In this document: piece after piece, positions 1 through 10,311 of the stretch | Position numbering within the stretch: the stretch's first letter is position 1 | Layout of the letters: every line of letters begins with the position of its first letter | NCBI RefSeq assembly: GCF_000003815.2 | Contig: NC_049989.1 | Coordinates: 22,033,706 to 22,065,861, forward strand | Direction: 5' to 3' | From: Branchiostoma floridae | Taxonomy: Eukaryota > Chordata > Leptocardii > Amphioxiformes > Branchiostomatidae | Length of the DNA: 32,156 nt | The notes under the pieces: model-generated | What the model was told of the DNA's origin: nothing | What the model saw: the letters and a program-made list of their open reading frames with translations, nothing else | Databases searched by the model: none | Program-made: the position numbers and the translations under genes

Positions 1-716
1 ACGAACAAACCGCGGTTGTCAACCCCCTTACTCTACATTTTGTCCGTTTCGCTTGTCGAGTTTTGATGCACACGTTCCACTAACGGCAGCTACAAATGAC
101 AGCCATGCATACGTACGGGCGTAGGGGTCAGAGGTCGTGGGAAATGGAGAAGGCGCAGCTCTGTTTCCTAGCCTTGAAGGTCAAGGTCATCTGTCAGAAA
201 CTATGACTGGGATGAGGTCGGCAGAAGGCTACATTTGGGGGGACTCAAAGAGTCTGAGCGCCTGTTAAAAAGGTGCAGTAACTGTAATCTTATAGAGGTT
301 TCTGGTTGGTTTTATTCAAATCTCCATTAAATGAAGTCCAGCAAAATAAAATAATGCAACAGATTGGAACGTAAACCAACTGTGACTATTAATTATGTCA
401 TATATGCATTTAAGCATTGCCCAGCAATATTGCACTAGTCTTGCTAAATGCCACTTCTCATAGTTCCCCAGGTACCGTAATACCCAACATTTCAGATATG
501 ATGTAATGTAAAGTCTTTTCAATATTATCTTGAACACCTGAGCGGATATCAGAAAAGTGCATACCTCAGGGGTTACAGAGTCTCATGCTGCATTTAGTGG
601 AATCTTTTAATTCACCGGCAGTCTTTAATTTGGTACCCAGCGGACAAATGAAAGTCGACTTTACTAGCCAAAAAAATTACTGAAGTTCACCGTATTCAGA
701 GGTTGACTGATGTGTC
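1..716. other. Non-coding, nothing recognised
   Basis: Both strands were read for exons, repeats and RNA genes. Only short open frames without family resemblance are present, and I see no strong splice-site pairs. Confidence 0.5.
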
Positions 717-717
717 G

Positions 718-1262
718 ATTGTTGGTAATTTGTTGAATGTCCCCAAAAAAAATTTAGATGTTGGTTTCCAAGGAAGAAGTAGACCCGAGAAAAAAGTTGC
801 TGATTTGGTGCATGCAGGCTGGTACAGTGAGGGTGCAATGTAAGATTGTACAATGTACTTGCAAATAATCAGACCAAAAGTAGCTGAATCTTCAATACAA
901 GGATGACTGCAGCTGTAGCAATCGTTGGTAAATCTTTGATTTACAAAAATAACAAAAAGTTGGTTTTCGAGAGGAAGTAGACCCAACAAACAAGTAGCTG
1001 CCTTGGTGCAGGCTGTTACAGTGAGTGTGCGGAGTTCCATGTATTTTTTGTACAATCGTGTATTTGTACATTGCCAGGCAACAAGAAGCTGATGCTTCAC
1101 CCCAATACAAGGATGCCTGCTGTAGCAATTGTTGGTATTTCTTTGATTTACAAAAATGATAAAAATATTGGTTTTTAAGGCTAGCAAGAAACAAGTAGCT
1201 GCCTTGGTACAGGCTGTTACAGTGAGTGCGCGGAGTTCCATGTACATGTACTTGCACTCCTG
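718..1262. repeat. Tandem array, about 205-bp unit, ~2.7 copies
   Basis: Units begin near 718, 921 and 1128 with a shared attgttggta-type start. Each runs through a 'caagtagctgccttggt' block, a 'caggctgttacagtgagtg' block and a 'cggagttccatgta' block. The copies are diverged by substitutions and small indels, and the third is incomplete. Long open frames on the minus strand across this array repeat the same peptide and follow from the duplication, not from a gene. Confidence 0.85.
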
Positions 1263-2245
1263 ACACCTCCTTCGCTGAAGTACATATTCCTGATGGATTC
1301 CCTGTGCAAACCCTGGCATTCGTCCAGACGTGGCCAACTACTCTGGCAGGATTGAGTACAAAATGGCTGGCCGGGTGGCTAGATGACCGTGGGAAAATTC
1401 CCTGTGCGGAATTACGTAGTTAGGGGATAAGGCAGGGAGTTTCAGCCGGGGCACAGAGGTATGGGGGGATTTGGAGCTACTCTCACGTAAGCCAGGCACA
1501 CAGTCGGGTTGAATCACTCTCTAAGTTGGGTTGAATGCCTCTCTATAAGTGGTGGACGTTTTCCAATTTCGCTCGCCGTTACTTCAAATATGTTTCTAGT
1601 TTGAAGATGTTTCCTCCAATTTGGAAACTTCTGCTTTTGAATTATTGAAGCAGCCTTGTTCGAACAGTCCACAGTATTCTCATGGTCACGTACATGTGTA
1701 TAGTAAAGGATAGATATTTAATCTATACAACCATATAAAAACATGGCTATATTATAGATGAATAACGGTATCAATATAAACTTAAGGGAATTTTATTTGC
1801 AAGTTCGTGCCCGAAGGCTAGTAGCAAGTACATGGTGGAAACATACAGGAGACATACAGTCATGTACATGTAACAATGAACAGTGATGGACATTATCATA
1901 TAAGACCACTTCTTTACCTTTTGATGATTGTTTTAATCATATAGTGTTTGAGATCATAAAAAATGAATTAATGCAAGTAATGTTTTGCCCGATAATGAAT
2001 CCAAACGAATGACAGGGTGCTACCGTTACTGAAGAAAAAAAACTGCACAAACCAGAATGTAGCGTTGGAAAAATGCTCATGAAACCTTACACATAATTGT
2101 AGCCATCAATAAGGCTGACTTCCGAGTCGATCCCCGGCTTGTGGCGATCTTGCCCTCAGATAACAGGGATTTCTGCCGAATCAATGTCTGAAGTAGGTCA
2201 GGCCAAGATGTAGCGCTGATGTGGCGTTGGGGGTCGCGTCCGCAT
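1263..2245. other. Non-coding, nothing recognised
   Basis: No exon, RNA gene or repeat family was recognised between the 205-bp array and the palindrome. Confidence 0.5.
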
Positions 2246-3224
2246 GGTCTTTTTAGCGAATGCCCACAAACGCCCACTCTAGAGAAGTCTGCGCTGCACG
2301 AATCTAATTTTTTTTGCTTGGAATATGTCCACGCTGTGCTCCCATGTATTAATCCTGAGTTTCAAGTCAATCCGTTGACCCGAAGTGACAAAAAATCAAA
2401 GTTTTCGATTCTCGATGGTCTTTTTAGCGAACGCCCAGCAAAATGTCTTTTTGGCGAATGCCCACTATATCCACAAAAATATCGGCCGTCGCGCAACGAC
2501 ACCTAAACCTACCGCCACAAACATGTTCAAGATGGTGTCCCATTGATGTGTACGGAGTTTCCGTGCTTTACAAGCATTTTAAGTCCCTGTTTTTGGTCAA
2601 AATGTACGGCGACGATACTACCATACTTCAACTATAGCAATTCAAAATGGCGGGCACTAGTCATGTGACCTCCTTGCGGGACTGTTCTATAAGTATCGCG
2701 GGAGGGACTGTTGTAGCATAGCTTCTCATACAACCATTTTAGAGTGAATTCTGAACAAGATTTTCATTTCATAGTGCTAATCTGACTGATATTTACAATG
2801 TGGTCATTTTTTCTGTGCTATTATTACCCAGGTTTGAGGAACTTAGTGCAAATTTGGATATTGATTCACCTCAGTGCCCAATTAATGTACAAAAGGCTCA
2901 GACACATTAGTGTTATAAACCTGAATAGGGGCAGGTAACCAATACTAGAAAAACATAGCTATTTATTATTAACAATACTATTTACATTATTAACTCTTCA
3001 CCAAACTGGACTTTTCTTATCTTTATTTATCACAGAAACATTGTTACAATGAGGATTTGATTAGATGAGTATCTGTTACAGTGTGTACAAACTTATTTCA
3101 AATACAAAAATGTATTTCGTTTCAGTTCCTAGATATTTTTAAAGTATTGGAAGAAGTTGACACATAAACAATCTTAATTGCATTATTTATGTGCAGTAAA
3201 ATGTGACCACATGCTATCAATAGC
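2246..3224 (+). repeat. Left arm of the palindrome
   Basis: This arm is 979 bp and matches the reverse complement of 4867-5847 with only scattered differences. For example, a 64-residue translation of 2443-2637 is identical to that of 5456-5650 on the minus strand. The match breaks just after 'tgctatcaatagc'. The next ~165 bases (3225-3390) have no partner in the right arm, so that arm has lost, or this one gained, a segment. Confidence 0.9.
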
Positions 3225-3390
3225 CTAATAAAATGTTGGAACATGGCACAAGCGGGCTCCCCTTCTGAGTACAGAAAGGAAATGTTTTATAACATTTAGT
3301 TATGACATAGAAAATTTCAATTGTAAAATGTACCTTTATTAACATTTACAAACAAATTGTTTTTTTCTCTTCTTAATAAATGACAACAAT

Positions 3391-3834
3391 ACAGGTAAGT
3401 AAGGTGTGTTTCCTTTTATAACAGGCCAGGTAAGACGCCGTACAGGTAAGTAAGGTGTGTTTCCTTTTATAGCAGAGCAGGTAAGACACCGTACAGGTGA
3501 GTAAGGTGTGTTTCCTTGACAACAGACTAGGTAAGACACCTTACAGGTGAGCAACGTGTATTTCCTTTCATTACAGACCAGGTAAGACACCGCACAGGTG
3601 AGTAAGGTGTGTTTCCTTGACTACAGGCCAGGTAAGACACCATACAGGTAAGTAAGGTGTGTTTCCTTTTATAACAGACCAGGTAAGACACCGTACAGGT
3701 GAGTAACGTGTATTTCCTTTGATTACAGACCAGGTACGACACCATACAGGTGAGTAACGTGTATTTCCTTTGTTCACAGACCAGGTAAGACACCGTACAG
3801 GTGAGTAACGTGTATTTCCTTTGTATACAGACCA
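3391..3834 (+). repeat. 51-bp minisatellite, type 1 units
   Basis: Units start near 3391, 3442, 3493 and 3543 and continue at 50-51 bp up to the assembly gap. Each carries a CAGGTAAGT or CAGGTGAGT donor consensus, a pyrimidine-rich stretch ending in a(a/t)(a/t)acag, and then a second donor-like 'ccaggtaagac'. Because the unit is 17 codons long and lacks stops, several frames stay open, which produces spurious repetitive peptides on the minus strand. Confidence 0.95.
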
Positions 3835-4088
3835 NNNNNNNNNNNNNNNNNNNNNNNNNNNNNNNNNNNNNNNNNNNNNNNNNNNNNNNNNNNNNNNNNN
3901 NNNNNNNNNNNNNNNNNNNNNNNNNNNNNNNNNNNNNNNNNNNNNNNNNNNNNNNNNNNNNNNNNNNNNNNNNNNNNNNNNNNNNNNNNNNNNNNNNNNN
4001 NNNNNNNNNNNNNNNNNNNNNNNNNNNNNNNNNNNNNNNNNNNNNNNNNNNNNNNNNNNNNNNNNNNNNNNNNNNNNNNNNNNNNNNN
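3835..4088. other. Assembly gap (254 N) inside the minisatellite
   Basis: The run of N lies between type 1 and type 2 units, so the switch between the two unit types and the true copy number are unknown. Confidence 0.99.
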
Positions 4089-4527
4089 AGATAGGGTATT
4101 AAACAGGCGAGTAAAGCAACTTTCCTTTGCCTGTAGACCAGATAGGGTATTAAACAGGTAAGTTAGGTGTCTTTCCTTCGCCTATATACCAGATGGGGGC
4201 ATTATACAGGTAAGTAAGGTGTCTTTCCCTTGCCTATATACCAGATAGGCCATTGTACAGGTGAATAAGGTGTCTTTCCTTTGCCTATAGACCAGATAGG
4301 CCATTAAACAGGTGAGTAAGGTGTCTTTCCTTTGCCTATAGACCAGATAGGCCATTATACAGGTAAGTAAGATGTCTTTACTTTGCCTATAGACCAGACA
4401 GGGTATTATACAGGTGAGTAAAGCAACTTTCCTTTGCCTATATACTACCATATAGGCCATTATACAGGTGAGTAAAGCGTCTTTCCTTTGCCTATAGACC
4501 AGATAGGTATTAAACAGGTGATTAAAG
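4089..4527 (+). repeat. 51-bp minisatellite, type 2 units
   Basis: About nine units share the donor core (acaggtgagtaa or acaggtaagtaa) with type 1 but have 'cctttgcctatagaccag' and 'ataggccattata' blocks in place of the type 1 sequence. The period is again 51 bp. The array turns into its own reverse complement near 4527, the centre of the palindrome. Confidence 0.92.
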
Positions 4528-4855
4528 CAACTTACTTACCTGTATAATGCCCTATCTGGTCTATAGGCAAAGGAAAGACGCCTTACTCATCTGTGCGGTG
4601 TCTTACCTGGTCTGTAATCAGAGCAAATACATGTTACTCACCTGTACGGTGTCTTACCTGGTCTGTTATTAAAGGAAACGTACCTTACTTACCTGTATGG
4701 TGTCTTACCTGGCCTGTTATCAAAGGAAATACACGTTACTCACTTGTATGTTGTCTCACCTGGTCTGTAAACAAAGGAAATACACGTTACTCACCTGTAC
4801 GGTGTCTTACCTGGTCTGTGAACAAAGGAAATACACGTTACTCACCTGTATGTTG
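4528..4855 (-). repeat. 51-bp minisatellite, inverted part
   Basis: One type 2 unit followed by about five type 1 units are read here in reverse complement (ttactcacctgta, then ggtgtcttacctgg). The right side has far fewer units than the left, so the two halves have changed copy number independently while their flanking arms stayed nearly identical. Confidence 0.92.
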
Positions 4856-4866
4856 TTTGATTTATT

Positions 4867-5847
4867 GCTATTGATAGCATGTGGTCACATTTTACTGCAC
4901 ATAAATAATGCAATTAAGATTGTTTATGTGTCAACTTCTTCCAATACTTTAAAAATATCTAGGAACTGAAACGAAATACATTTTTGTATTTGAAATAAGT
5001 TTGTACACACTGTAACAGATACTCATCTAATCAAATCCTCATTGTAACAATGTTTCTGTGATAAATAAAGATAAGAAAAGTCCAGTTTGGTGAAGAGTTA
5101 ATAATGTAAATAGTATTGTTAATAATAAATAGCTATGTTTTTCTAGTATTGGTTACCTGCCCCTATTCAGGTTTATAACACTAATGTGTCTGAGCCTTTT
5201 GTACATTAATTGGGCACTGAGGTGAATCAATATCCAAATTTGCACTAAGTTCCTCAAACCTGGGTAATAATAGCACAGAAAAAATGACCACATTGTAAAT
5301 ATTAGTCAGATGATAGCACTATGAAATGAAAATCTTGTTCAGAATTCACTCTAAAATGGTTGTATGAGAAGCTATGCTACAACAGTCCCTCCCGCGATAC
5401 TTATAGAACAGTCCCGCAAGGAGGTCACATGACTAGTGCCCGCCATTTTGAATTGCTATAGTTGAAGTATGGTAGTATCGTCGCCGTACATTTTGACCAA
5501 AAACAGGGACTTAAAATGCTTGTAAAGCACGGAAACTCCGTACACATCAATGGGACACCATCTTGAACATGTTTGTGGCGGTAGGTTTAGGTGTCGTTGC
5601 GCGACGGCCGATATTTTTGTGGATATAGTGGGCATTCGCCAAAAAGACATTTTGCTGGGCGTTCGCTAAAAAGACCATCGAGAATCGAAAACTTTGATTT
5701 TTTGTCACTTCGGGTCAACGGATTGACTTGAAACTCAGGATTAATACATGGGAGCACAACGTGGACATATTCCAAGCAAAAAAAATTAGATTCGTGCAGC
5801 GCGGACTTCTCTAGAGTGGGCATTTGTGGGCATTCGCTAAAAAGACC
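4867..5847 (-). repeat. Right arm of the palindrome
   Basis: This arm is 981 bp and is the reverse complement of 2246-3224. It contains the same three end motifs (gcattcgctaaaaagac type). Differences from the left arm are few, for instance a small indel near 5310. This implies recent origin or continued gene conversion between the arms. Confidence 0.9.
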
Positions 5848-5857
5848 CTCCCTCGAG

Positions 5858-5893
5858 TTCGCTACAGGTGCGACCTGATGGGACTGTAGCGAA
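5858..5893. repeat. Short perfect inverted repeat
   Basis: The 10-bp arms TTCGCTACAG and CTGTAGCGAA flank a 16-base loop, eleven bases outside the right end of the palindrome. Its role is unknown. Confidence 0.7.
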
Positions 5894-6580
5894 TGGAATT
5901 CGATATGTCTTCTGTCTGGAAAATGGCGATATGCTGCAGAAGCTGTCACAAACCTGAGGTCACAAATATTGTGGGCACTGCAGTGTAATAAGCACTTTTG
6001 ATAAGACAGCATCAATTTTTGCCTTGCCGCACCAGCTTTCTACTGAAGTTGCTAGGTGTCGCTCTTAGCCAGGTAAGTACATTTAGTCCTTTTAAAGACA
6101 TTTGTGACTATGAATGTCCTTGATAGAGCTTGTATTGTGTGAAAAGAAGATTTGGGACTGGATTGGCACCTGGAGAAGTCACCAAAGCTTTCCGTATGTA
6201 GGAACTTGGGTGGGAGGGGGGCGACATGTGGAACTCAGAATTTTTTAAGCGTAGAATCTAGTCTAACTTACCAAAATAACATAAAATACGCGGCAAGGCA
6301 CAGCTTTTTTTAAAAGAATTTCTTGTTTGGTTTATTTCCCTGACAATTTTAAGTACAGATAACCAGCACTAAGTTACGTTGCTGAAGTATCAGTCTAGCT
6401 AGAAACTGACTAATACTTGAAAAGATACCTTCAGTACTTTTTAATGGTTTCTAAGAGCCTATCAGCCTGGTGCCTATGTGCCCACATTGTACTGCCTATG
6501 TTGCATACTGAATAAAGTAAATTGTCCTTACCATAAGCATGACTGCCCCCTGCATGTCTTCTGCCATTTTCCTCTAACCC
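5894..6580. other. Non-coding, nothing recognised
   Basis: A strong isolated donor-like site (ccaggtaagtac) occurs near 6070, but no open frame or acceptor pairs with it convincingly. No other feature was recognised. Confidence 0.45.
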
Positions 6581-6594
6581 ACATCATGTGCGCT

Positions 6595-6915
6595 TGATCC
6601 ATGACAATTTCTTGTCCTTTTCTGAGGTAGTATTAGATATCCCAGAACTATTAAACAAAGTGTTAAAGAAAGCTGAGCTGGTGTTACTAGTAGTTTTCCC
6701 AGAGCAATCAAATATTGCTACAACAACACTGCCTGGCCCTCCCCATGCACCTCTCTGCCCCTGTGCGTCTCCCAATGTTTTTCTTCGACCCATATTATGT
6801 CAGTTTCTTGTTCCTTTCTGAGCTAGTAGTTTTCCCAGAGCAATCAAATGTTGCTACAACAACACTGCCTGGCCCTCCCCATGCACATCTCTGCCCCTGT
6901 GAACATAACTGCCCC
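6595..6915. repeat. 135-bp tandem duplication
   Basis: The block beginning 'ctagtagttttcccagag' at 6688 recurs at 6823. It is followed in both copies by the same 'caacaacactgcctggcc' and 'ctccccatgcac' stretches. A weaker third copy of the leading half (catgacaatttcttgtcc) is near 6600. Confidence 0.85.
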
Positions 6916-6919
6916 CGCA

Positions 6920-7509
6920 TACACCCCCCCCACCTGATCCGCCGGGCTTGAAGACCTATTACTTTGCCCGACTTTCGGCTCCATTTCCCCAGCAGGAAAA
7001 TCAATGGACTCCGCAGATGAATGGTCGCGGCCCGGAACCATTTGGGCCCGACTTGCCCGGCCTTTCATGTAAAGAATGCCACTTTTCCCCGCCAGTCGAA
7101 CGGCGTTAACGCCAGTCGCTTTTCATTTGGAAAGTCGTTCTTTATTTTTTTAGATTTTGGAGGGCAGCATGTTGGAACGTGTCTGGTTAACCTTCGTCTA
7201 CGCCCTCTCGACGAGCAGGTAGCACCATGGTTTAAAAATCACGGTTTGGGACCTGAGTGCTGGCTCTCACTATACTAGAGGAGGTAACTGCTGAGAGACA
7301 AAACATTCGATATTTTGCTCAACAGGATAATAGATAGCAAACATTTTTTTTTCACATTCTGTATGTTTTGTTGTCCTTCAGGACATAACATCATACATCA
7401 CAATTCTAATGATGAAATCAGGGGTCACACAACTCCGATTTTGGTTCCTGTACGTTTGCTCATGCAGTGATTCCTGTTTAGTGGACAGTGGGCTGGGCCA
7501 TCTTAGATT
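6920..7509. other. Non-coding, nothing recognised
   Basis: No exon, RNA gene or repeat family was recognised here. Confidence 0.45.
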
Positions 7510-7905
7510 TAGTTAAAGTCTTTCCCAAACCAGATGGTGCTTAGAGCGGCGCCCATCTCCGTTTCAGTAGCTCTTGGGCCACACAGCTTTGTGCAATCAC
7601 TTCAGCAGGAGGCCAGTCCAGAGGTAGCAGTGTGTGTTCAACTGAATTCTCCTCTCACTCACCTAGCCGGTCCCATAGCCTCACCGGCCGTAGGGGCAGC
7701 ACTTTCATCAACATAGAATTTCCACCTTTGTCTGTCCTCAGCCAAGGTTGCCAGATTACTCTTTCCCAATTCCTGGTTGCTAAACAGAGAAAGCAGCTGC
7801 AAGTACCATAATTTATCAAAGTGTTGTTATGACTTGGCGAGGGTTGGAACTCACAACATACCAAATGCAAGGCAAACAATCTACAAACTCAGCTATTGCA
7901 CCAGT
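7510..7905 (-). mobile_element. tRNA-derived SINE (candidate)
   Basis: Read on the minus strand, the unit starts with a tRNA-like head. An A-box-like TAGCTGAGTTTG lies at 7884-7895 and a B-box-like GTTCCAACCC at 7841-7850, spaced as in a tRNA; the middle (gccttgcat) resembles a tRNA-Ala anticodon arm. A body of about 300 bases follows, ending in 'gggaaagactttaactaa', a tail that looks like the start of a simple repeat. RNA polymerase III promoter boxes followed by an unrelated body are the SINE architecture. No flanking direct repeat was identified, and the exact ends are approximate. Confidence 0.5.
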
Positions 7906-8684
7906 TCCTAATACTGCATGTTACATGTTTTATGTATTATTGCCAGTGCTGCCTCCCTCTGTGGCTACCTGGAAGCCTTCGTGCATTTGTGTGGAATCTT
8001 TTAGAGGAAACAACATCATGTAATCTCTCCCCGTACCTTCTCCCTTGTGACCTCAATGAAAAGTGCCCTGTAGGCTGATCTAAATAAACATCGGTTTCAT
8101 GAAACAGTGACTCCAATTTGTACTCAGAAATGGCACGATTCAGGCTTCTTTCACCAAACTTGAATTTTAATGATCATCAACAGGACATTGCTACATGTAA
8201 GTGCAGTAAATGTGTGAAGTCTGAGGGGAAGTCAGCATTAAATCCATTATCCGGAACTGAATATAATCAGATTCATTGTCATTCAAGCTTCTTTCTGCAG
8301 TGAATGTCTTGAGTCTGCAGAGATTAGTCTAATATATACATTCAAGTACTTTATACAGGGGAGTGATTCAAGTTTTATTGAAGCTTCTCTCTGTTTTTAT
8401 TATGGCCTCTTGTTCACTGAATTTTCAATAACAATAAGTTCATTACAAAGTCCTGCCTACAGGCTTATTGCAGGTAATATGAAAGGGGACGAACAAATAG
8501 TGTAGAACAATTTATCGTGTGTAGTAAATGAAAGATGTGAAAACCATTTTTAGAAAAGATATGAGAACCCAGCAACTATTTTGATCTAGCCCTAAATGTA
8601 TATAGCGACTGATTTCCAAGGAGAGATCAGAACAAACAAGGTAACAGAGTTTCCAGTCCATTAAAGTTGACTTTGATTTCCAGT
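7906..8684. other. Non-coding, nothing recognised
   Basis: No supportable gene, repeat or RNA was seen between the SINE candidate and the 76-bp array. Confidence 0.45.
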
Positions 8685-9144
8685 CATGAAGTTCTTACAT
8701 GGCTGAACTGGGACCGATGGAGATTAACGAAACATGAGCTGTAGGATTCCGGGAACTGAACATGAAGTTCGTACATGGTCGAACTGGGACCATCCGAGAT
8801 TAACGAAACATGAGCTGTAAGATTCAGGGAACCAAACATGAAGTTCTTACTTGGTTGAACTGGGACGGATGGAGATTAACGAAACATGAGCTGTAGGATT
8901 CCGGGAACTGAACATGAAGTTCCTACATTGTCAAACTGGGACCGTCCGAGATTAACGAAACATGAGCTGTAGGATTTTGGGAAACAAACATGAAGTTCTC
9001 ACATGGTCGAAGTGGGACCGATGGAGATTAACGAAACATGAGCTGTAGGATTCCAGGAACGGAAAATGAAGTTCCTACATTATCAAACTGGGACCGTCCG
9101 AGATTAACGAAACATGAGCTGTAGGATTCCGGGAACAGAACATG
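8685..9144. repeat. 76-bp array, six copies in an A-B-A-B-A-B order
   Basis: Copies begin with 'catgaagtt' at 8685, 8761, 8837, 8913, 8989 and 9065, exactly 76 bp apart. Odd copies carry a 'gatggagattaacg' version and even copies a 'tccgagattaacg' version. The true unit of amplification is therefore a 152-bp dimer repeated three times. The unit is not a multiple of three, and no long open frame spans it. Confidence 0.97.
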
Positions 9145-9344
9145 GCGTCCCCTGACTGGCATTTATTTGTTCAGGACTTAAGTCGTGAGGAAAACGATAT
9201 GAAGTGGGGAAGCCGTGGGATTATAACCATGCTCGGTCGGTGAGGCTGAAATTATTGTTTTATCCAGGTGGGGAAACCACACAGAGGGGGGAGGGGGGAG
9301 GATGGGAGGTTTTACTGAACCGTGGCAACGGGCTTCTGCTGTTG

Positions 9345-9380
9345 GGCCATGGCAAATTCATTTGTTGGTTCTCGGATTTA
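9345..9380 (+). mobile_element. Harbinger-like MITE end fragment
   Basis: The stretch ggccatggcaaattc followed by ttgttggttctcggattt resembles the 34-bp inverted repeat of the complete element at 28078-28537. No opposite end was found nearby, so this is a truncated or diverged copy. Confidence 0.4.
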
Positions 9381-9481
9381 GAAAAAAATCAATTTTAGTA
9401 GTTCCAAAAATAATTTCATCAGGTTGGTAGATCATAGGACATATGAGCGTTCTTTTACACAGCCAGTTTCTCTCACCTGCT

Positions 9482-9514
9482 GACGCTTCAATGTCTGTCA
9501 GGCATCTTCCTCAG
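9482..9514 (-). ncRNA. Hammerhead-core-like hairpin motif (degenerate)
   Basis: The minus strand reads CTGAGGA, then a degenerate hairpin, then GAAGCGTC. This matches the order CUGANGA, stem II, GAAAC-GUC of hammerhead ribozymes with one change in GAAAC. Pairing in the hairpin is weak, so an active ribozyme is unlikely; it is listed as a relative of the better copy at 29603. Confidence 0.25.
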
Positions 9515-9915
9515 AGCTTCTAACTGGAGTTCTGCTTCGGCTACATATAGCGGCAAGAATTAGAACTCCAATTGCCTTCTGTTTTTAAACACATGTAAAG
9601 CGGCAGTACAATTCAGGGTCCTAATAATGACCCTGCTACCTGTGCCTGGTAGTGCGATGAGAAATAAGAAATAAACCATTTTGATTATGATGAACTAGGA
9701 GATCAATCTTTTAGATTGACTCATTAATTCATTAATTGATCGGTTCATTAATTCTAGCGAAACTTAATAATAGTGACAGATATGACTGGAAAATGTCTGG
9801 AAGTTGCTTACATGTGTCTCCGTATCTTATATAATTTTGGAGATTGATGATGGGTTTGTTTGTAAAGGAACAATTTAAAACAGGGTCTAAGAGTTACATG
9901 ACTCTATGTTTGTAC
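9515..9915. other. Non-coding, nothing recognised
   Basis: AT-rich sequence without a recognised feature. Confidence 0.4.
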
Positions 9916-10311
9916 CAGGACTGTCTCCAGGACCCGTCCCTCCGTCCTGGGATGGAAATTTGCTGGTTGGGACAGACAAAAATGTCACTCTATTCATCCT
10001 AAAAATCTGAACTTCAGTACATAAAATTTATGAAAATTCAATGTGTTTTCATAAGCATGAAAGTTCATCTGTGTTGGTACATGACATTATGGATAAACTA
10101 AACTTTAACCAACCAACACTGCAATTGATTGGGAATTACCCCAAGTTTTTGGCCGACTCCGTCAGCCTTGTTCAAAGAATGGGCCTGTCTACTGTAGCCT
10201 CCAGAATGTGACGTCAGAGACACATGACAGATTTTACCAGGAAAATCAACAACATTGGCTCCCAAAAAATGGGAGGGATGCAAAAAAAAATTTAAGCTGG
10301 AGACAGCCCTG
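9916..10311. mobile_element. hAT-like MITE, 396 bp
   Basis: The left end CAGGACTGTCTCCAG and the reverse complement of the right end, CAGGGCTGTCTCCAG, are 15-bp inverted repeats with one mismatch and the CAGGG start common in hAT elements. The flanks are gtttgtac on the left and gtcttgtac on the right, which fits an 8-bp target duplication with a one-base insertion. No transposase is present, so the element is non-autonomous. A second, rearranged copy lies in the opposite orientation at 20616-20832. Confidence 0.7.

Larger units (their letters stand above)
2246..5847. mobile_element. Foldback-like element: 3.6-kb palindrome with minisatellite core
   Basis: The two outer segments are reverse complements of each other over about 980 bp, and the inner part is a minisatellite that itself inverts near 4527. 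Long inverted arms around tandem repeats are the architecture of foldback-type DNA elements. No transposase frame is visible. The outer ends read GGTCTTTTTAGCGAATGCCC on both arms; that motif recurs inside the left arm near 2417 and 2444 and in mirror positions on the right. No flanking target duplication was found, so insertion as a transposon is an inference. Inverted segmental duplication or an assembly fold are alternatives. Confidence 0.6.

Noticed and set aside
696-1337. 213-residue open frame on the minus strand
   Set aside because: It runs through the 205-bp array and repeats its own peptide; there is no family resemblance.
3339-3793. Repetitive open frames on the minus strand, and their counterparts at 4593-4969
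   Set aside because: They are a by-product of a stop-free 51-bp (17-codon) minisatellite, with several frames open at once.
5587-6015. 142-residue open frame on the minus strand
   Set aside because: It crosses the edge of the palindrome arm into unique sequence, and its arm part merely mirrors 2246-2506. No protein features are seen.
6060-6080. Strong donor-like CCAGGTAAGTAC as an exon end
   Set aside because: No open frame, acceptor or conserved exon could be paired with it.
8757-8769. GAACNNNNNGTTC palindrome in the 76-bp unit as a steroid-receptor-type site
   Set aside because: The half-sites lack the required AGAACA/TGTTCT consensus and spacing. It is probably incidental.
8685-9144. 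CRISPR-like regular array
   Set aside because: Copies are contiguous with no unique spacers, and the context is a eukaryotic genome.
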